A stretch of DNA of 64,000 bases from Sphaerisporangium fuscum (GCF_018531465.1 NZ_JAHDTF010000017.1:62001-126000), one strand, 5' to 3'. Positions 50,165 through 60,722 are shown, numbered from the stretch's first letter. Made by a program: numbers and translations. The notes: generated by a model from the sequence alone, not told the origin.

Positions 50165-50827
50165 ATGACCGTTATGGTCGTGCTCGCGGCCGGCATAGCC
50201 ATCCTCGTCGTCGTGCTGGGCGTGTTCCTCGGTACCCGACGATCCGAGAAAGCGGCTCGCCCGGCTCCCCGGCCCCCTGAGCCGGCACCCGAGCCGATGT
50301 CGCCGCACCCTGCCCTCGCACGTCCCGTGGTCCTCGACCCCGAGAACCTCGACCCCCGCACGATCAAGGTGGGGGACACCATCGACCGGCAGGGGGTACG
50401 CTCCCGCGTGCTCGGCGCGCTCCACCTGTCGTCGCAGGGCGACCACTGGACCGAATACCTCCTCGAAGAGGGGGGCTCGCGCCTCTACCAGTGGCTCTCG
50501 GTGCAGGAGCGCGAGGGCGCCACGCCCGACGACCCTCCGCACCTCGAGGTCTACCTGTGGACACCGGTGCCCACCCAGGGCATGGTCCCCGCCAAGAGCA
50601 TGCTGATCATGGAGGGGGTCGAGTTCTACCCCATCGAACGGGGCACCGCCGCCTACCGCTCCGAGGGCACGACCGGCTACGGCGAGCGCGGTCTGATCGA
50701 CTTCGCCGACTACCGTGCCGACGACGGCCGCCTGCTCAGCTTCCAGCGCGCCCAAGGCGAGCCCTGGACCGCCGCCTACGCCCAGCCCCTCTCCCCGGGC
50801 TCCATCTACGTCGAACGCATGCTCTGA
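50165..50827 (+). CDS. DUF4178 domain membrane-anchored protein
   Basis: 220 residues: one N-terminal membrane segment (about 3-23), a Pro-rich linker (33-50), then a DUF4178 domain beginning KVGDTIDRQGVRSRVLGALH and including TEYLLEEGGSRLYQWLSVQE and FYPIERGTAAYRSEG. DUF4178 proteins are often encoded near envelope or potassium-channel-like genes; molecular role unknown. It follows dapC by 11 bp, probably cotranscribed. Confidence 0.8.
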   Translation: MTVMVVLAAGIAILVVVLGVFLGTRRSEKAARPAPRPPEPAPEPMSPHPALARPVVLDPENLDPRTIKVGDTIDRQGVRSRVLGALHLSSQGDHWTEYLLEEGGSRLYQWLSVQEREGATPDDPPHLEVYLWTPVPTQGMVPAKSMLIMEGVEFYPIERGTAAYRSEGTTGYGERGLIDFADYRADDGRLLSFQRAQGEPWTAAYAQPLSPGSIYVERML

Positions 50828-50840
50828 CCGCCGAGGGCCG

Positions 50841-51875
50841 TCAGGCGAGGTCGACCTGGGTGGTGGCGGCGGTGGAGTCGGGGAGCCAGCCGTCGTGACC
50901 CGAGGCGGACCTCCACTTCACGCCGCCGTAGCGGACCTCGCGCAGGCCGTACTTCTGGGCGTGCGCGACCGACCAGGAGGCGATCTGCCAGCCGCGGCGC
51001 TCGGTGGAGACGCTGATGCGCTCGCGGCCGCCCTGCGCCGCCCGGCCGCTCTTGTCGGCCACGTCGCTCGTGGTCGCGGTGGGCCGGCCGGCCGGACTCG
51101 CGGTGGTGCCGCCGGTGCCCGCCGTCGTACGGGCCGCCGGGTCGGCCGCGCCGGTCTTCGTCCCGCCGGTGGGGTCGGCGGTGTCCCGCTTCGTCCCGCC
51201 GCTCCGGTCACCCGGGCTCGCCGTGGAACTCCCGGAGACCGCCGGGCCGAGGGCGCGGGCCAGCTCCTTGCGGGCCTTGGCGGGCTGGTCGGCGACCGGC
51301 TTACCGGGGGGCGGGTACCAGCAGTGGACGGCCTTCGGGACACGCCCGGTGAACGCGGGCGCGAGGATCTTGGCGTCGGGCTCGTGCTGGGCGTACGCCG
51401 AGCCGTCCGCCGACCGCTGGACCGCCTGGGCGGCCTCGTGCAGCGGCATCTTCTGGTAGTGCCTGACCTTCACCAGCGCCGCGAAGAACTTCTGCGAGGC
51501 GTACACGGGGTCCTGCAGCTGCTTCACCGTGCCCCAGCCCTGGGAGGGACGCTGCTGGAACACCCCCACCGAGTCGCGGTCGCCGAACGGGAGGTTCAGC
51601 AGCTTCGACTCCTGGATCGCCGTGATGTAGGCGATCTCGAGGGCGCGCTCGGGCAGCTTGCGGCGGGTGGCGACCGCCGCGATCGTGGCCGCGACCTGGG
51701 CCTGCTCGATCTCGAGGTCGAGCGTGCCGAGGGAGGTCCTCACCTGGCAGTGCTCGCCCAGGGCGTACGGCCGGGCCTTGTTGAGCAGGTGGTAGACGCC
51801 GTAGAAGATGGCGGCGCAGAGTACGGCGACGATTGCGATGATCGTCAGAACCGTTCGTGAGAATCGCCGGGCCAC
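50841..51875 (-). CDS. Membrane-anchored lytic-transglycosylase-like protein
   Basis: About 344 residues: a membrane anchor (residues 7-30), then a helical domain with YITAIQESKLLNLPFGDRDS followed by GVFQQRPSQGWG, which recalls the catalytic ES and GxxQ elements of lytic transglycosylase-like proteins, then a long Ser/Thr/Gly/Ala-rich tail and a final WQIASW-containing domain. It may cut or bind peptidoglycan outside the membrane. GTG 51875 chosen because GGTAGG precedes it; GTG 51917 would add 14 residues. Divergent from dapD. Confidence 0.65.
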   Translation of the reverse strand: MARRFSRTVLTIIAIVAVLCAAIFYGVYHLLNKARPYALGEHCQVRTSLGTLDLEIEQAQVAATIAAVATRRKLPERALEIAYITAIQESKLLNLPFGDRDSVGVFQQRPSQGWGTVKQLQDPVYASQKFFAALVKVRHYQKMPLHEAAQAVQRSADGSAYAQHEPDAKILAPAFTGRVPKAVHCWYPPPGKPVADQPAKARKELARALGPAVSGSSTASPGDRSGGTKRDTADPTGGTKTGAADPAARTTAGTGGTTASPAGRPTATTSDVADKSGRAAQGGRERISVSTERRGWQIASWSVAHAQKYGLREVRYGGVKWRSASGHDGWLPDSTAATTQVDLA

Positions 51876-51931
51876 GGACAAGAACCTACCGGCCCATCCG
51901 AGGTCTCCGTGCGGCACTAAGCTCCCCTTGC

Positions 51932-52760
<829 letters not shown>

Positions 52761-52768
<8 letters not shown>

Positions 52769-53843
52769 CATGGCGCCCCGGATCGACCTCGCCGCCGACG
52801 TCCGCGACCTGACGGCGGCGATCGTCGACATCGAATCGGTCAGCGGCGACGAGAAGGCTCTGGCCGACGCCGTCGAGGCGGCGCTGGCGCCACTGCCGCA
52901 CCTCACCGTCGTGCGCGACGGCGACGCGGTCGTCGCGCGCACGGGGCTCGGCCGTGCCGAGCGGGTGGTCATCGCGGGCCACATCGACACCGTGCCGCTC
53001 GCGGGGAACCTCCCCTCCCGGGTCGAGGGCGACCTGCTGTACGGCTGCGGCACCTCCGACATGAAGAGCGGCGTCGCCGTGGCGCTCAAGCTGGCCGCCT
53101 ACGTGCCCGAGCCCGCCCGCGACGTGACGTACGTCTTCTACGACTGCGAGGAGGTCGAGGCCGAGCGCAACGGGCTGGCCCGGCTGGCCCGCACCCGCCC
53201 GGAGCTGCTCGAAGGCGACTTCGCCGTGCTGATGGAGCCCACCGACGGCGAGATCGAGGGCGGCTGCCAGGGCACCCTGCGCGCCGACATCGTCACCAGG
53301 GGCAAACGGTCGCACAGCGCGCGGTCGTGGTTCGGGGTGAACGCCATCCACGCCGCCGCGCCGATCCTCGACAGGCTCACCGCCTACCAGGCGCGCGAGC
53401 CGGTGGTCGACGGCCTCGCCTACCACGAGGGGCTGAACGCCGTCGGCGTTTCCGGGGGTGTGGCGGGCAACGTCATCCCCGACGAGTGCGTGATCACGGT
53501 CAATTACCGCTTCGCGCCCGACCGTTCGCTGGAGCAGGCGCAGGACCACGTGCGCGAGGTGTTCGACGGGTACGAGGTGCGGTTCACCGACGGCGTCGCC
53601 GGCGCCCGGCCCGGCCTCACCCATCCGGTGGCGTCGGCGTTCGCGCGGGCCATCGGCGGGACGCCCCGGGCCAAGCTCGGCTGGACGGACGTCTCGCGGT
53701 TCTCCGAGCTCGGCGTGCCGGCCGTCAACTACGGGCCCGGCGACCCGAACCTCGCCCACCAGCAGGGGGAGTACGCCTCACTCAGCAAGATCGTCGAGTG
53801 CGAGCAGCGGATGCTCTCCTGGCTCCGCACGCCCTCGCTCTGA
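52761..53843 (+). CDS. dapE: Succinyl-diaminopimelate desuccinylase
   Basis: 360 residues, M20 zinc hydrolase. Metal ligands in VIAGHIDTVP and GTSDMKSG, catalytic CEEVEAERNG, a later MEPTDGEIEGGCQGTL, and GKRSHSARSWFGVNA in the lid domain. Removes succinate to give L,L-diaminopimelate. The 8-bp overlap with dapD signals tight coupling. Ends 50 bp before a strong terminator. Confidence 0.93.
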
Positions 53844-53892
53844 ACGAGCGGAGGAACCGGCCGCGGTTTCGCACCTGGACGGCCGTACAAAA

Positions 53893-53938
53893 GAAAGTGG
53901 CTTTCCTCGCCGGCCATTTGGCGGGGAAAGCCACTTTC
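53893..53938 (+). terminator. Strong hairpin after dapE
   Basis: GAAAGTGGCTTTCCTCGCC and GGCGGGGAAAGCCACTTTC, 19 pairs including one G-U, 8-nt loop. Clear intrinsic-type terminator though without a long T-run. Confidence 0.88.
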
Positions 53939-54090
53939 AGTCCCGAGCAGCACCCTCGGCTCTTAGACGCAGCCTCGCGAACAAACGGTTCCGCTGCTCC
54001 GAGCAGATTTTTCAAGATTCTTTGGCTCCTGGGTGAGACGCTCCCGACGATGGGGCTTACGCGCCCTCCGGGGCGGTTAGCGTGATCGGC

Positions 54091-54852
54091 ATGAACAAAG
54101 CATCGCGTGAGGAACGCCGCCAGGGTCAGTCTCTCGTCCGGGGGAAGTTCCTGCCCGATTCCACCTTCGACGAGCGGCTCCTCGACCGGCGCGACTCGAC
54201 CGACTGGCTGCACATGGACCCCTGGAGGGTGCTGCGCATCCAGGCCGAGTTCGTGGAGGGGTTCGGGCAGCTCGCCGAGCTCCCGCCCGCGGTGACGGTC
54301 TTCGGCTCCGCGCGCACCCCCCGCGACACCCCCGACTACGAGCTGGGCGAGCGTCTCGGCCGCGCCCTCGCCATGGCCGGGTACGCCGTGGTCACCGGTG
54401 GCGGCCCCGGCTGCATGGAGGCGGCGAACAAGGGAGCCAGGGAGGCGGGCGGCATCTCGGTGGGCCTCGGCATCGAGCTGCCGTTCGAGCAGAAGCTGAA
54501 CGACTTCGTCGACCTCGGCATCGAGTTCCGCTACTTCTTCGTCCGCAAGACGATGTTCGTGAAGTACGCCTGCGGGTTCGTCGCCCTGCCCGGCGGGTTC
54601 GGGACGCTCGACGAGCTGTTCGAGGCGCTGACGCTGGTGCAGACGCGCAAGGTCACCTCGTTCCCGGTGATCCTGCTCGGCACGGAGTTCTGGGGCGGCC
54701 TGCTCGACTGGATCCGCGACACCCTCGTCAGCACGGGCAAGATCTCCCCCGGCGACGTCGACCTGCTGCAGGTGACCGATGACGTCGAGGAGGCGGTGCG
54801 GGTCATCGTGGACGCCGACAAGGAGCGCCAGCTCGCCGTGCGGGGAGCCTGA
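54091..54852 (+). CDS. LOG-family (TIGR00730) Rossmann protein, copy 1
   Basis: 253 residues. After an N-terminal extension of about 65 residues come VTVFGSARTP, GYAVVTGGGPGCMEAAN and ALPGGFGTLDELFEAL, the LOG motifs (PGGxGTxxE). Members hydrolyse nucleoside 5'-monophosphates of cytokinin type to release base and ribose 5-phosphate; lysine-decarboxylase annotations are outdated. ATG 54091; GTG 54082 is an alternative. Homologous in position to M. tuberculosis Rv1205-type genes. Confidence 0.88.
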   Translation: MNKASREERRQGQSLVRGKFLPDSTFDERLLDRRDSTDWLHMDPWRVLRIQAEFVEGFGQLAELPPAVTVFGSARTPRDTPDYELGERLGRALAMAGYAVVTGGGPGCMEAANKGAREAGGISVGLGIELPFEQKLNDFVDLGIEFRYFFVRKTMFVKYACGFVALPGGFGTLDELFEALTLVQTRKVTSFPVILLGTEFWGGLLDWIRDTLVSTGKISPGDVDLLQVTDDVEEAVRVIVDADKERQLAVRGA

Positions 54853-54892
54853 CGCGGGCCGCCGCAAGGGCGGGCTGTGTAGGGTGGCCGTC

Positions 54893-55486
54893 GTGGCTAT
54901 GGCGATTTGTGTGTTCTGCGCGTCGAGTCAGAAGATCGAACGGAAGTACCTCGACCTGGCGGCCGACGTCGGCACCGAGCTGGCCCGTCGCGGCCACACG
55001 CTCGTCAGCGGCGGCGCCGTCGTGTCCTGCATGGGCGCCGTCACCCGTGCCGCCCGCGAGGCCGGCGGCCGCACGGTCGGCGTCATGCCGCAGGCCCTGG
55101 TCGACCTCGAGATCGCCGACACCGACTCCGACGAGCTGATCATCACCGGGGACATGCGGGAACGCAAGGGCATCATGGACGCCCGGTCGGACGCCTTCCT
55201 GGTGCTGCCCGGCGGCATCGGCACGCTGGAGGAGCTCTTCGAGATCTGGACCTCGCGCACGCTCGGGCTGCACGACAAGCCACTGGTCATCCTGGACCCG
55301 TGGGGCCTCTACGCCCCGCTGCGGCTGCTGGTGGACAACATGTACGAGGCGGGGTTCACCCGCCCGAACGTCTTCGACGCCATCTCCTGGACCACCACGG
55401 TCGAGGAGGCCATCGACCACCTGGAGAAGCCGGCCCGTCCGCTGACCCCGCTCGCCGACGAGCTAGGCGAGGCCGCGGCGGGTTAG
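54893..55486 (+). CDS. LOG-family (TIGR00730) Rossmann protein, copy 2
   Basis: About 197 residues, the short form without the N-terminal extension: ICVFCASSQKIERKYLDLA, LVSGGAVVSCMGAVTRAARE and LVLPGGIGTLEELFEIW, plus KGIMDARSDAF. GTG 54893 or ATG 54899. It lies 40 bp after the long-form paralogue; the two differ enough that they are not a recent tandem duplication. Confidence 0.88.
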   Translation: MAMAICVFCASSQKIERKYLDLAADVGTELARRGHTLVSGGAVVSCMGAVTRAAREAGGRTVGVMPQALVDLEIADTDSDELIITGDMRERKGIMDARSDAFLVLPGGIGTLEELFEIWTSRTLGLHDKPLVILDPWGLYAPLRLLVDNMYEAGFTRPNVFDAISWTTTVEEAIDHLEKPARPLTPLADELGEAAAG

Positions 55487-55747
55487 CGCCGGCGGGCGCC
55501 GGCCGGCGATCGACTCGGCCATGTCGACCGCGAGCCGCACCTGGTCCTCGTAGGCCGTGCGGAAGACGCGGGCTCCGAGCCAGGCGAAGACCGCCGCCGT
55601 CGCGATCTGCGCGGTCTGGTCCCCCTCCAGGGTGACGGCCACGGTGCGCCCCTCGCGCGCGAGCCTCTCGACCTCGGCGGCCGAGCGCGCCTCGGCCCAG
55701 GAGGCGTCGAGCGGCCGATCGGGTCCGATCACGAGCACAGGGGTCAT
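55463..55747 (-). CDS. Small conserved protein of unknown function (94 aa)
   Basis: Contains EGDQTAQIATAAVFAWLGAR then VFRTAYEDQVRLAVDMAESI. The second half recalls the C-terminal helix region of dihydropteroate synthases (ATAAVxAWLGARVFRxH), and a folP gene occupies this position in mycobacteria, so it may be a relative or a remnant; this is weak. It overlaps the end of the preceding gene by 24 bp on the opposite strand. Confidence 0.5.
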   Translation of the reverse strand: MTPVLVIGPDRPLDASWAEARSAAEVERLAREGRTVAVTLEGDQTAQIATAAVFAWLGARVFRTAYEDQVRLAVDMAESIAGRRPPALTRRGLA

Positions 55748-55845
55748 GCGTCGATGGTTTCACACCGCGCGGGCCGCCCTCTCCGGAGCGCCGCACCTGC
55801 GTGAGGACCGTGCGCAAGCTCAACAATGAGCGCTCAAACGCGGTC

Positions 55846-56577
55846 ATGTGGCACGATTCGTATGTGCTGGTCATACTCGCCGTCGCCGCGCTCGCCGTGC
55901 TGTACTGCGTGGTCATGGTCTCACAGGGGCGTGGCGGGGAGCTCGCGGAGTTCGCCCCCGACGTGCCGCCCCTCGACCTTCCGGCGCCGGGGCAGCTGAC
56001 GGCCGCCGACTTCATGGCGCTGCACCTGCCGGTCAGCCTCGTGGGCTACCACACCCAGAGCGTCGACGAGACGCTGCAGCGGGCGGCGACCGCGATCGGT
56101 GAGCGTGACACCCACATCGCGGTGCTGGAGCAGCGCGTCGCCGAGCTGCTCGCCGGACGCCTGCAGGCCCGCCAGGCGTATCCGCGCCCGTCGTGGGCGC
56201 CGGTCGCGAACGAGGCCCCGCCGTCCCAGCCGGCGCCGTCCCAGCCCGTGGCGGCCGAGCCGGTCGTGGCCGAGCCGGAGACCGGCCCGGGCGACTCACC
56301 GGAGGGCGCTTTCGACGCCTTCGCCCCGGTCACCCCGCCCGCCCCCAAGACCCCTGGGCTTTTCGACGCCGCCGCCACCGGCCCGCTGCCTGCCGTCGGC
56401 GCGGGCGAGGACCCGTTCGAGGCGGCCATCAAGGCCACCGGCCAGTTCGAGGCGGTCCGGGCCGACGACCCCGCGGAGTCGCCGGGCGATGAGCACGATC
56501 CGTTCGAGCCCCCGGCCAAGGAGCGCGACGCGTTCGAGAAGCCCGCCGACGCGCCCGGCGAGCGCCCGGAGCCGTAG
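55846..56577 (+). CDS. DivIVA-domain membrane protein
   Basis: About 243 residues: one N-terminal membrane segment (SYVLVILAVAALAVLYCVV), a DivIVA-like motif FMALHLPVSLVGYHTQSVDE then TLQRAATAIGERDTHIAVLEQRV (short coiled coil), then a long acidic Pro/Ala-rich tail with DPFE repeats. It corresponds in place and design to Rv1209-type proteins beside tag. Probably a cell-pole or septum associated scaffold. ATG 55846 is chosen; earlier in-frame starts are possible. Confidence 0.78.
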   Translation: MWHDSYVLVILAVAALAVLYCVVMVSQGRGGELAEFAPDVPPLDLPAPGQLTAADFMALHLPVSLVGYHTQSVDETLQRAATAIGERDTHIAVLEQRVAELLAGRLQARQAYPRPSWAPVANEAPPSQPAPSQPVAAEPVVAEPETGPGDSPEGAFDAFAPVTPPAPKTPGLFDAAATGPLPAVGAGEDPFEAAIKATGQFEAVRADDPAESPGDEHDPFEPPAKERDAFEKPADAPGERPEP

Positions 56578-56636
56578 GGCTGAGGACGGCCCCCGTTCCG
56601 CCCTCCTGTCCGGAGGAGCTTGTAGCCTCTGTCTCC

Positions 56637-57194
56637 GTGACGTCTGAGCTTGTCCGCTGCGGGTGGGTGACCACCGCCGCCGACTACATCGCCTACCACG
56701 ACGACGAGTGGGGGCGGCCGGTGCACGGCGATGATCTCGTGTTCGAGAGGCTGAGTCTGGAGGCGTTCCAGTCGGGCCTGTCGTGGCTGACGATCCTGCG
56801 CAAGCGGGAGAACTTCCGCAAGGCCTTCGCCGGCTTCTCCATCGAGGCCGTCGCGGCCTTCGGCGAGGCCGACGTCGAGCGGCTGCTCGCCGACGCCGGC
56901 ATCATCCGCAACCGCGCCAAGATCGAGTCGACGATCGCCAACGCCCGCGCCGCGGCGGCCCTGACCGGCGGCCTTTCGGAGCTGGTCTGGCGGTACGCCG
57001 ACCCGGACTCGCCCGTGCCCCGGACGCTCGCCGACGTGCCGGCGACGACCCCCGGGTCGAAGGCCCTGGCCAAGGAGCTCAAGCGCCAGGGCTTCCGGTT
57101 CGTCGGCCCCACCACGGCGTACGCCATGATGCAGGCGATCGGCCTGGTGAACGACCACGTCGCCGCCTGCTGGGTGCGCGACCCCTCTCGCTGA
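56637..57194 (+). CDS. tag: DNA-3-methyladenine glycosylase I
   Basis: 185 residues. CGWVTTAADYIAYHDDEWG with the front Cys zinc ligand, LSLEAFQSGLSWLTILRKRE, FVGPTTAYAMMQAIGLVNDH and a terminal HVAACW that supplies the other ligands. Excises 3-methyladenine from alkylated DNA. GTG 56637. Order DivIVA-like, tag, (enoyl-CoA hydratase, PaaX), DUF3117 follows the conserved actinobacterial order with two genes added. Confidence 0.93.
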   Translation: MTSELVRCGWVTTAADYIAYHDDEWGRPVHGDDLVFERLSLEAFQSGLSWLTILRKRENFRKAFAGFSIEAVAAFGEADVERLLADAGIIRNRAKIESTIANARAAAALTGGLSELVWRYADPDSPVPRTLADVPATTPGSKALAKELKRQGFRFVGPTTAYAMMQAIGLVNDHVAACWVRDPSR

Positions 57195-57197
57195 GCG

Positions 57198-58040
57198 TCA
57201 GCGGCCCTCGAAGACGGGCCGCTGCTTGGCGAGGAACGCCTTGGTGGCCTCGCGGTGGTCGTCGGTCTTCGCGCAGAAGTCCTGCAGGTCGGCCTCCACC
57301 TCCAGGGAGTCCTCCAGGGGGTGCGCCGCGGAGAAGTCGAGTGCCTGCTTGATCGCGCCGTACGCCAGAGTCGGGCCCTGCGCCAGCCGTACGGCGAGGT
57401 CGCGGGCGGCCTGCGTGAGGCGGTCGGCCGGGACGACGGTGGTGGCGATGCCGAGCTCGAGGGCCTTGGCGGCGTCGACCGGCTCGCCGAGCAGCAGCAA
57501 CTCGCGGGCTCTGGCGGGGCCGACCAGCCGGGGAAGGGTCCACGAGGCGCCGGAGTCGGGCGCGAGGCCGATGCCGCTGAAGGCCATCGCGAACTTGGCG
57601 GCCTCGGAGACGACGCGGAAGTCGCAGGCGAAGGCCAGGGAGGCCCCGGCGCCGGCGGCGATGCCGTTGACGGCGGCCACGACCGGCTTGCCCATGCCCG
57701 TGATCGTCAGGATGATCGGGTTGTAGTGGGCCCGGACGGTGTTGTCGAGGCCGACGCCCGCCTCCAGGTTGGTGGCGTGTTCCCGCAGGTCCTGCCCGGC
57801 GCAGAAGCCGCGCCCGGCACCGGTCAGCAGCACCGCCCGCACCCTGTCGTCGTCGCGGGCGCGCTCCAGCGCCTCCAGCAGGGCCGCCTTCATCGTGATC
57901 GTCAGGGAGTTCATCGCGTCCGGCCGGTTCAGCGTGACGGTGGCGACGCCGTCCTCGACGGAGTACAGCACGCCGTCGTGGCCGTGCTCGTCCGCGGTGG
58001 AGGACGCCGCGGTGGTGGTGGGGTTGGCTCGCTCATCCAT
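57198..58040 (-). CDS. Enoyl-CoA hydratase/isomerase family protein (PaaG-like)
   Basis: 280 residues, crotonase fold. VTLNRPDAMNSLT, the oxyanion loop GRGFCAGQDLREH and NGIAAGAGASLAFACDFRV, and ISGIGLAPDSGASWTLPRLV-type segment with the Asp of the PaaG group. ATG 58040 overlaps the stop of the PaaX-type gene by one base (TGATG). The pairing with a PaaX regulator suggests phenylacetate-type aromatic degradation, but no other paa gene is present. Confidence 0.88.
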   Translation of the reverse strand: MDERANPTTTAASSTADEHGHDGVLYSVEDGVATVTLNRPDAMNSLTITMKAALLEALERARDDDRVRAVLLTGAGRGFCAGQDLREHATNLEAGVGLDNTVRAHYNPIILTITGMGKPVVAAVNGIAAGAGASLAFACDFRVVSEAAKFAMAFSGIGLAPDSGASWTLPRLVGPARARELLLLGEPVDAAKALELGIATTVVPADRLTQAARDLAVRLAQGPTLAYGAIKQALDFSAAHPLEDSLEVEADLQDFCAKTDDHREATKAFLAKQRPVFEGR

Positions 58041-58828
58041 CAATGGACTCCCTTGTCCAGGTTGCGGTCGACGAAGGCGGCCGCCGCGGGCAGCAGCCGG
58101 GCGGCCTCCTGCTCGAAGTAGACACGGGCCTTCTCACCGGGCCAGGCCGGCGGAAGCAGCTCCGGGGGCAGGCCCGGATCGCGGAACAGGAAGTTGCGCC
58201 ACCCGTGGACCAGTCTGCTACGGGTGGCGAAGATCTGGTGGTCGGGGGCGTCGCGGGCGAGCCCGCCGACCAGGTCGACGGCCTGCTCCATCCACTCTTC
58301 GTAGGCGCGTGCGATGGCCGAGAGATCCCAGGCGCGGGCCACCAGCTCGCGCGGGTCACCGTCGAGGGTGCTCTCGAACACGTCGGCACGCACCTGCTGG
58401 TCGTCGAGCAGCGCCGCGAGCTCGCCCGAAGGGCGCGGGCCGATCCACGTCGTCTCCGACAGGGAGGCGTACCCGAGGAACGACAGGTCGGCGCGCAGCC
58501 GTTCACGCCTGGCACGCTCGCGAACCGGCTGGAAGACCAGCACCTGCCATCGCCCGGACCAGGGGACCGAGCCGGAGCGGTAGACGCGGGCGACGGTCTC
58601 GTCCAGGCGCCGGGCGCATTTGGGCGTCATCGCGTAGCCCGGCCCCTGCGGCAGGCGGACGGGCGCCAGCCACTCCTGCCGGACCATGCGGGAGATCGCG
58701 GTGCGCACGGCGGGCGCGGCGATGTCGAGGGGCGCGAGCAGCCTCACCAGCGCCGCCACCGAGGCCCGCCCGCCACGAGTGCGCAGGTGGTCTCCGTAGA
58801 GGTCGAAAAGCGCGGCGCGGGCGTTCAC
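58040..58828 (-). CDS. PaaX-family transcriptional regulator
   Basis: About 262 residues: N-terminal winged helix (ALFDLYGDHLRTRGGRASVA, then APAVRTAISRMVRQEWL and a QGPGYAMTPKCARRL wing), a middle segment WQVLVFQPVRERARRERLR, and a C-terminal ligand/dimer part. PaaX binds phenylacetyl-CoA in E. coli. Start GTG 58828 fits family N-termini; a TTG at 58864 is possible. No ribosome site is seen for either. Confidence 0.85.
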   Translation of the reverse strand: MNARAALFDLYGDHLRTRGGRASVAALVRLLAPLDIAAPAVRTAISRMVRQEWLAPVRLPQGPGYAMTPKCARRLDETVARVYRSGSVPWSGRWQVLVFQPVRERARRERLRADLSFLGYASLSETTWIGPRPSGELAALLDDQQVRADVFESTLDGDPRELVARAWDLSAIARAYEEWMEQAVDLVGGLARDAPDHQIFATRSRLVHGWRNFLFRDPGLPPELLPPAWPGEKARVYFEQEAARLLPAAAAFVDRNLDKGVH

Positions 58829-59008
58829 ATAGACCAGTTTGGTCGGCGCAAGGGCCCGGGACAACGCATTCTGGGAGGAGATCGTTACCCATGAGTGCTC
58901 GCGAGGCGGGATAATGGGACGTCACAGAAGACGTGAAAGCGGCGGGCGAGCGGATGCGGCAAGGCGCGTCCGGGCATCGCGAAGGCCGAGGCAGGAAGGG
59001 ATACACGC

Positions 59009-59176
59009 ATGGCGGCGATGAAGCCGCGGACTGGCGACGGTCCGCTGGAGGTCACCAAGGAAGGACGGGGCATTGTCATGCGGGTCCCTCTCGAGGGTGG
59101 CGGCCGGCTCGTCGTCGAACTCTCACCAGATGAGGCCAGAGCCCTTGGCGACGCTCTGAAGAACGTCGTCGGCTGA
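59009..59176 (+). CDS. DUF3117 small protein (55 aa)
   Basis: MAAMKPRTGDGPLEVTKEGR, then GIVMRVPLEGGGRLVVELSP and EARALGDALKNVVG. This is the very conserved actinobacterial DUF3117 protein (Rv1211 type), found next to tag in other genomes as here. AGGAAGGG stands 8 bases before the ATG. Function unknown; soluble. Confidence 0.93.
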   Translation: MAAMKPRTGDGPLEVTKEGRGIVMRVPLEGGGRLVVELSPDEARALGDALKNVVG

Positions 59177-59282
59177 CATACCCCTGACACAACCCACCGA
59201 CACAGGCGACTTGACGGCCCCGGCGGCCGGGCCGTGAGCCCCACGCCGGGGCTGTCGCACATCGACGCAGGGGAGGACCACC

Positions 59283-60713
59283 ATGCCGATCGAGACCGCA
59301 CTTCGACTGTATGACCCGTCAGCGCAGGAAGCGGACCTGCTCGCCGTCCCGTTCGGCGCCGACCTCACCGCCGACGTGGAGCTCCACCTGCCGGTGCCCG
59401 CGCTGCTGGCCCACCACGAGGCCAAGGGTGAGGCCGGCGAGGTCGTCGAGGTGCCCGTGGCCCACGGTGACGCGGTGCGCCGCGTCCTGCTGTACGGCGT
59501 GGGCGACGCCTCCCCGCGAGCGCTGCGCAGGGCCGGCGCGGTGGTGGCCCGGCGGGCCAGGGGGCGGCGCTCGATCGACCTCAGGCTCCCCGAGGACGCC
59601 GGGGCGCGGGGCTGGGCGGCGCTGGCCGAGGGCGCGCTGCTGGCGTCCTACACCATGAAGATCGGGTCCGGCGGCGTGAAGGCCGTGGAGGAGATCCGCC
59701 TGCTGGGCCCCGAGGAGGCCCGCCCGGCGATCGAGCGGGCCGAGGTGGCGGCGCGGGCCGTCGGCCTGGTCCGCGACCTGGCGAACATGCCGTCGTCGGA
59801 GAAGAACCCCGAGTGGCTGGCCGCCCGCGCCGTCGAGGTGGCGGAGCGCTCGGGGCTGCGGTCCAAGGTGTGGACGCCCGACGATCTCGCCGCGGGCGGC
59901 TTCGGGGGCATCCTCGCCGTCGGGCAGGGGTCGGTGAGCCCCCCTCGGCTGATCCAGCTCTCGTACGAGCCGGCCGACCCCGACGGCACCCATGTCGTGC
60001 TGGTCGGCAAGGGCATCACCTTCGACAGCGGCGGCCTGTCCCTCAAGCCGACCGACGGCATGAAGTTCATGAAGACCGACATGGCGGGCGGCGCGGTGGT
60101 CATCGCCGTGCTGGGCGCGCTGCGCGACCTCGGCGTCCGCACCCGGGTCACGGGGCTGGTCGCCGCCGCCGAGAACATGCCGTCGGGCTCGGCGCAGCGG
60201 CCGGGCGACGTGATCACCCACTACGGCGGCCGCACGGTCGAGGTGCTCAACACCGACGCCGAGGGGCGGTTGGTGCTCGCCGACGCGCTGGCCTACGCCG
60301 ACGACGTCCTCGACCCCGACACCATCGTCGACCTGGCCACGCTGACCGGGGCCATCGGCGTCGCCCTGGGGCGCGACATCGGCGCGGTGTTCTCCTCCAC
60401 CGACGACCTCGCCAAGGAGCTCGTCGAGGCGGGTGAGGCGTCGGGCGACCCGCTGTGGCGGATGCCGCTGATCGACGACTACCGGCCGGCCCTGGATTCC
60501 CCGGTCGCCGACCTGTCCAACATCGACGCCGAGGGCACCTACGGCGGGGGCGCGATCACGGCGGCGCTGTTCCTGCGCGAGTTCACCGGGGGGCGGCGCT
60601 GGGCCCACCTCGACATCGCGGGGGTGTCGCGCAGCACCGCCGACGACGGCATCTTCACCAAGGGCGCCACGGGCTTCGGCGCCCGCCTCCTGCTGGAGTG
60701 GCTCTCTTCCTGA
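59283..60713 (+). CDS. pepA: Leucyl aminopeptidase (M17)
   Basis: 476 residues. N-terminal macro-like domain, then the catalytic domain with GKGITFDSGGLSLKP, MKTDMAGGAVV and NTDAEGRLVLADAL, holding two metal ions and the active-site Lys/Arg. Releases N-terminal amino acids in the cytosol. ATG 59283 follows AGGGGAGGA at 6-7 bases. A terminator follows the stop at once. Confidence 0.93.
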   Translation: MPIETALRLYDPSAQEADLLAVPFGADLTADVELHLPVPALLAHHEAKGEAGEVVEVPVAHGDAVRRVLLYGVGDASPRALRRAGAVVARRARGRRSIDLRLPEDAGARGWAALAEGALLASYTMKIGSGGVKAVEEIRLLGPEEARPAIERAEVAARAVGLVRDLANMPSSEKNPEWLAARAVEVAERSGLRSKVWTPDDLAAGGFGGILAVGQGSVSPPRLIQLSYEPADPDGTHVVLVGKGITFDSGGLSLKPTDGMKFMKTDMAGGAVVIAVLGALRDLGVRTRVTGLVAAAENMPSGSAQRPGDVITHYGGRTVEVLNTDAEGRLVLADALAYADDVLDPDTIVDLATLTGAIGVALGRDIGAVFSSTDDLAKELVEAGEASGDPLWRMPLIDDYRPALDSPVADLSNIDAEGTYGGGAITAALFLREFTGGRRWAHLDIAGVSRSTADDGIFTKGATGFGARLLLEWLSS

Positions 60714-60722
60714 CGTACGCGA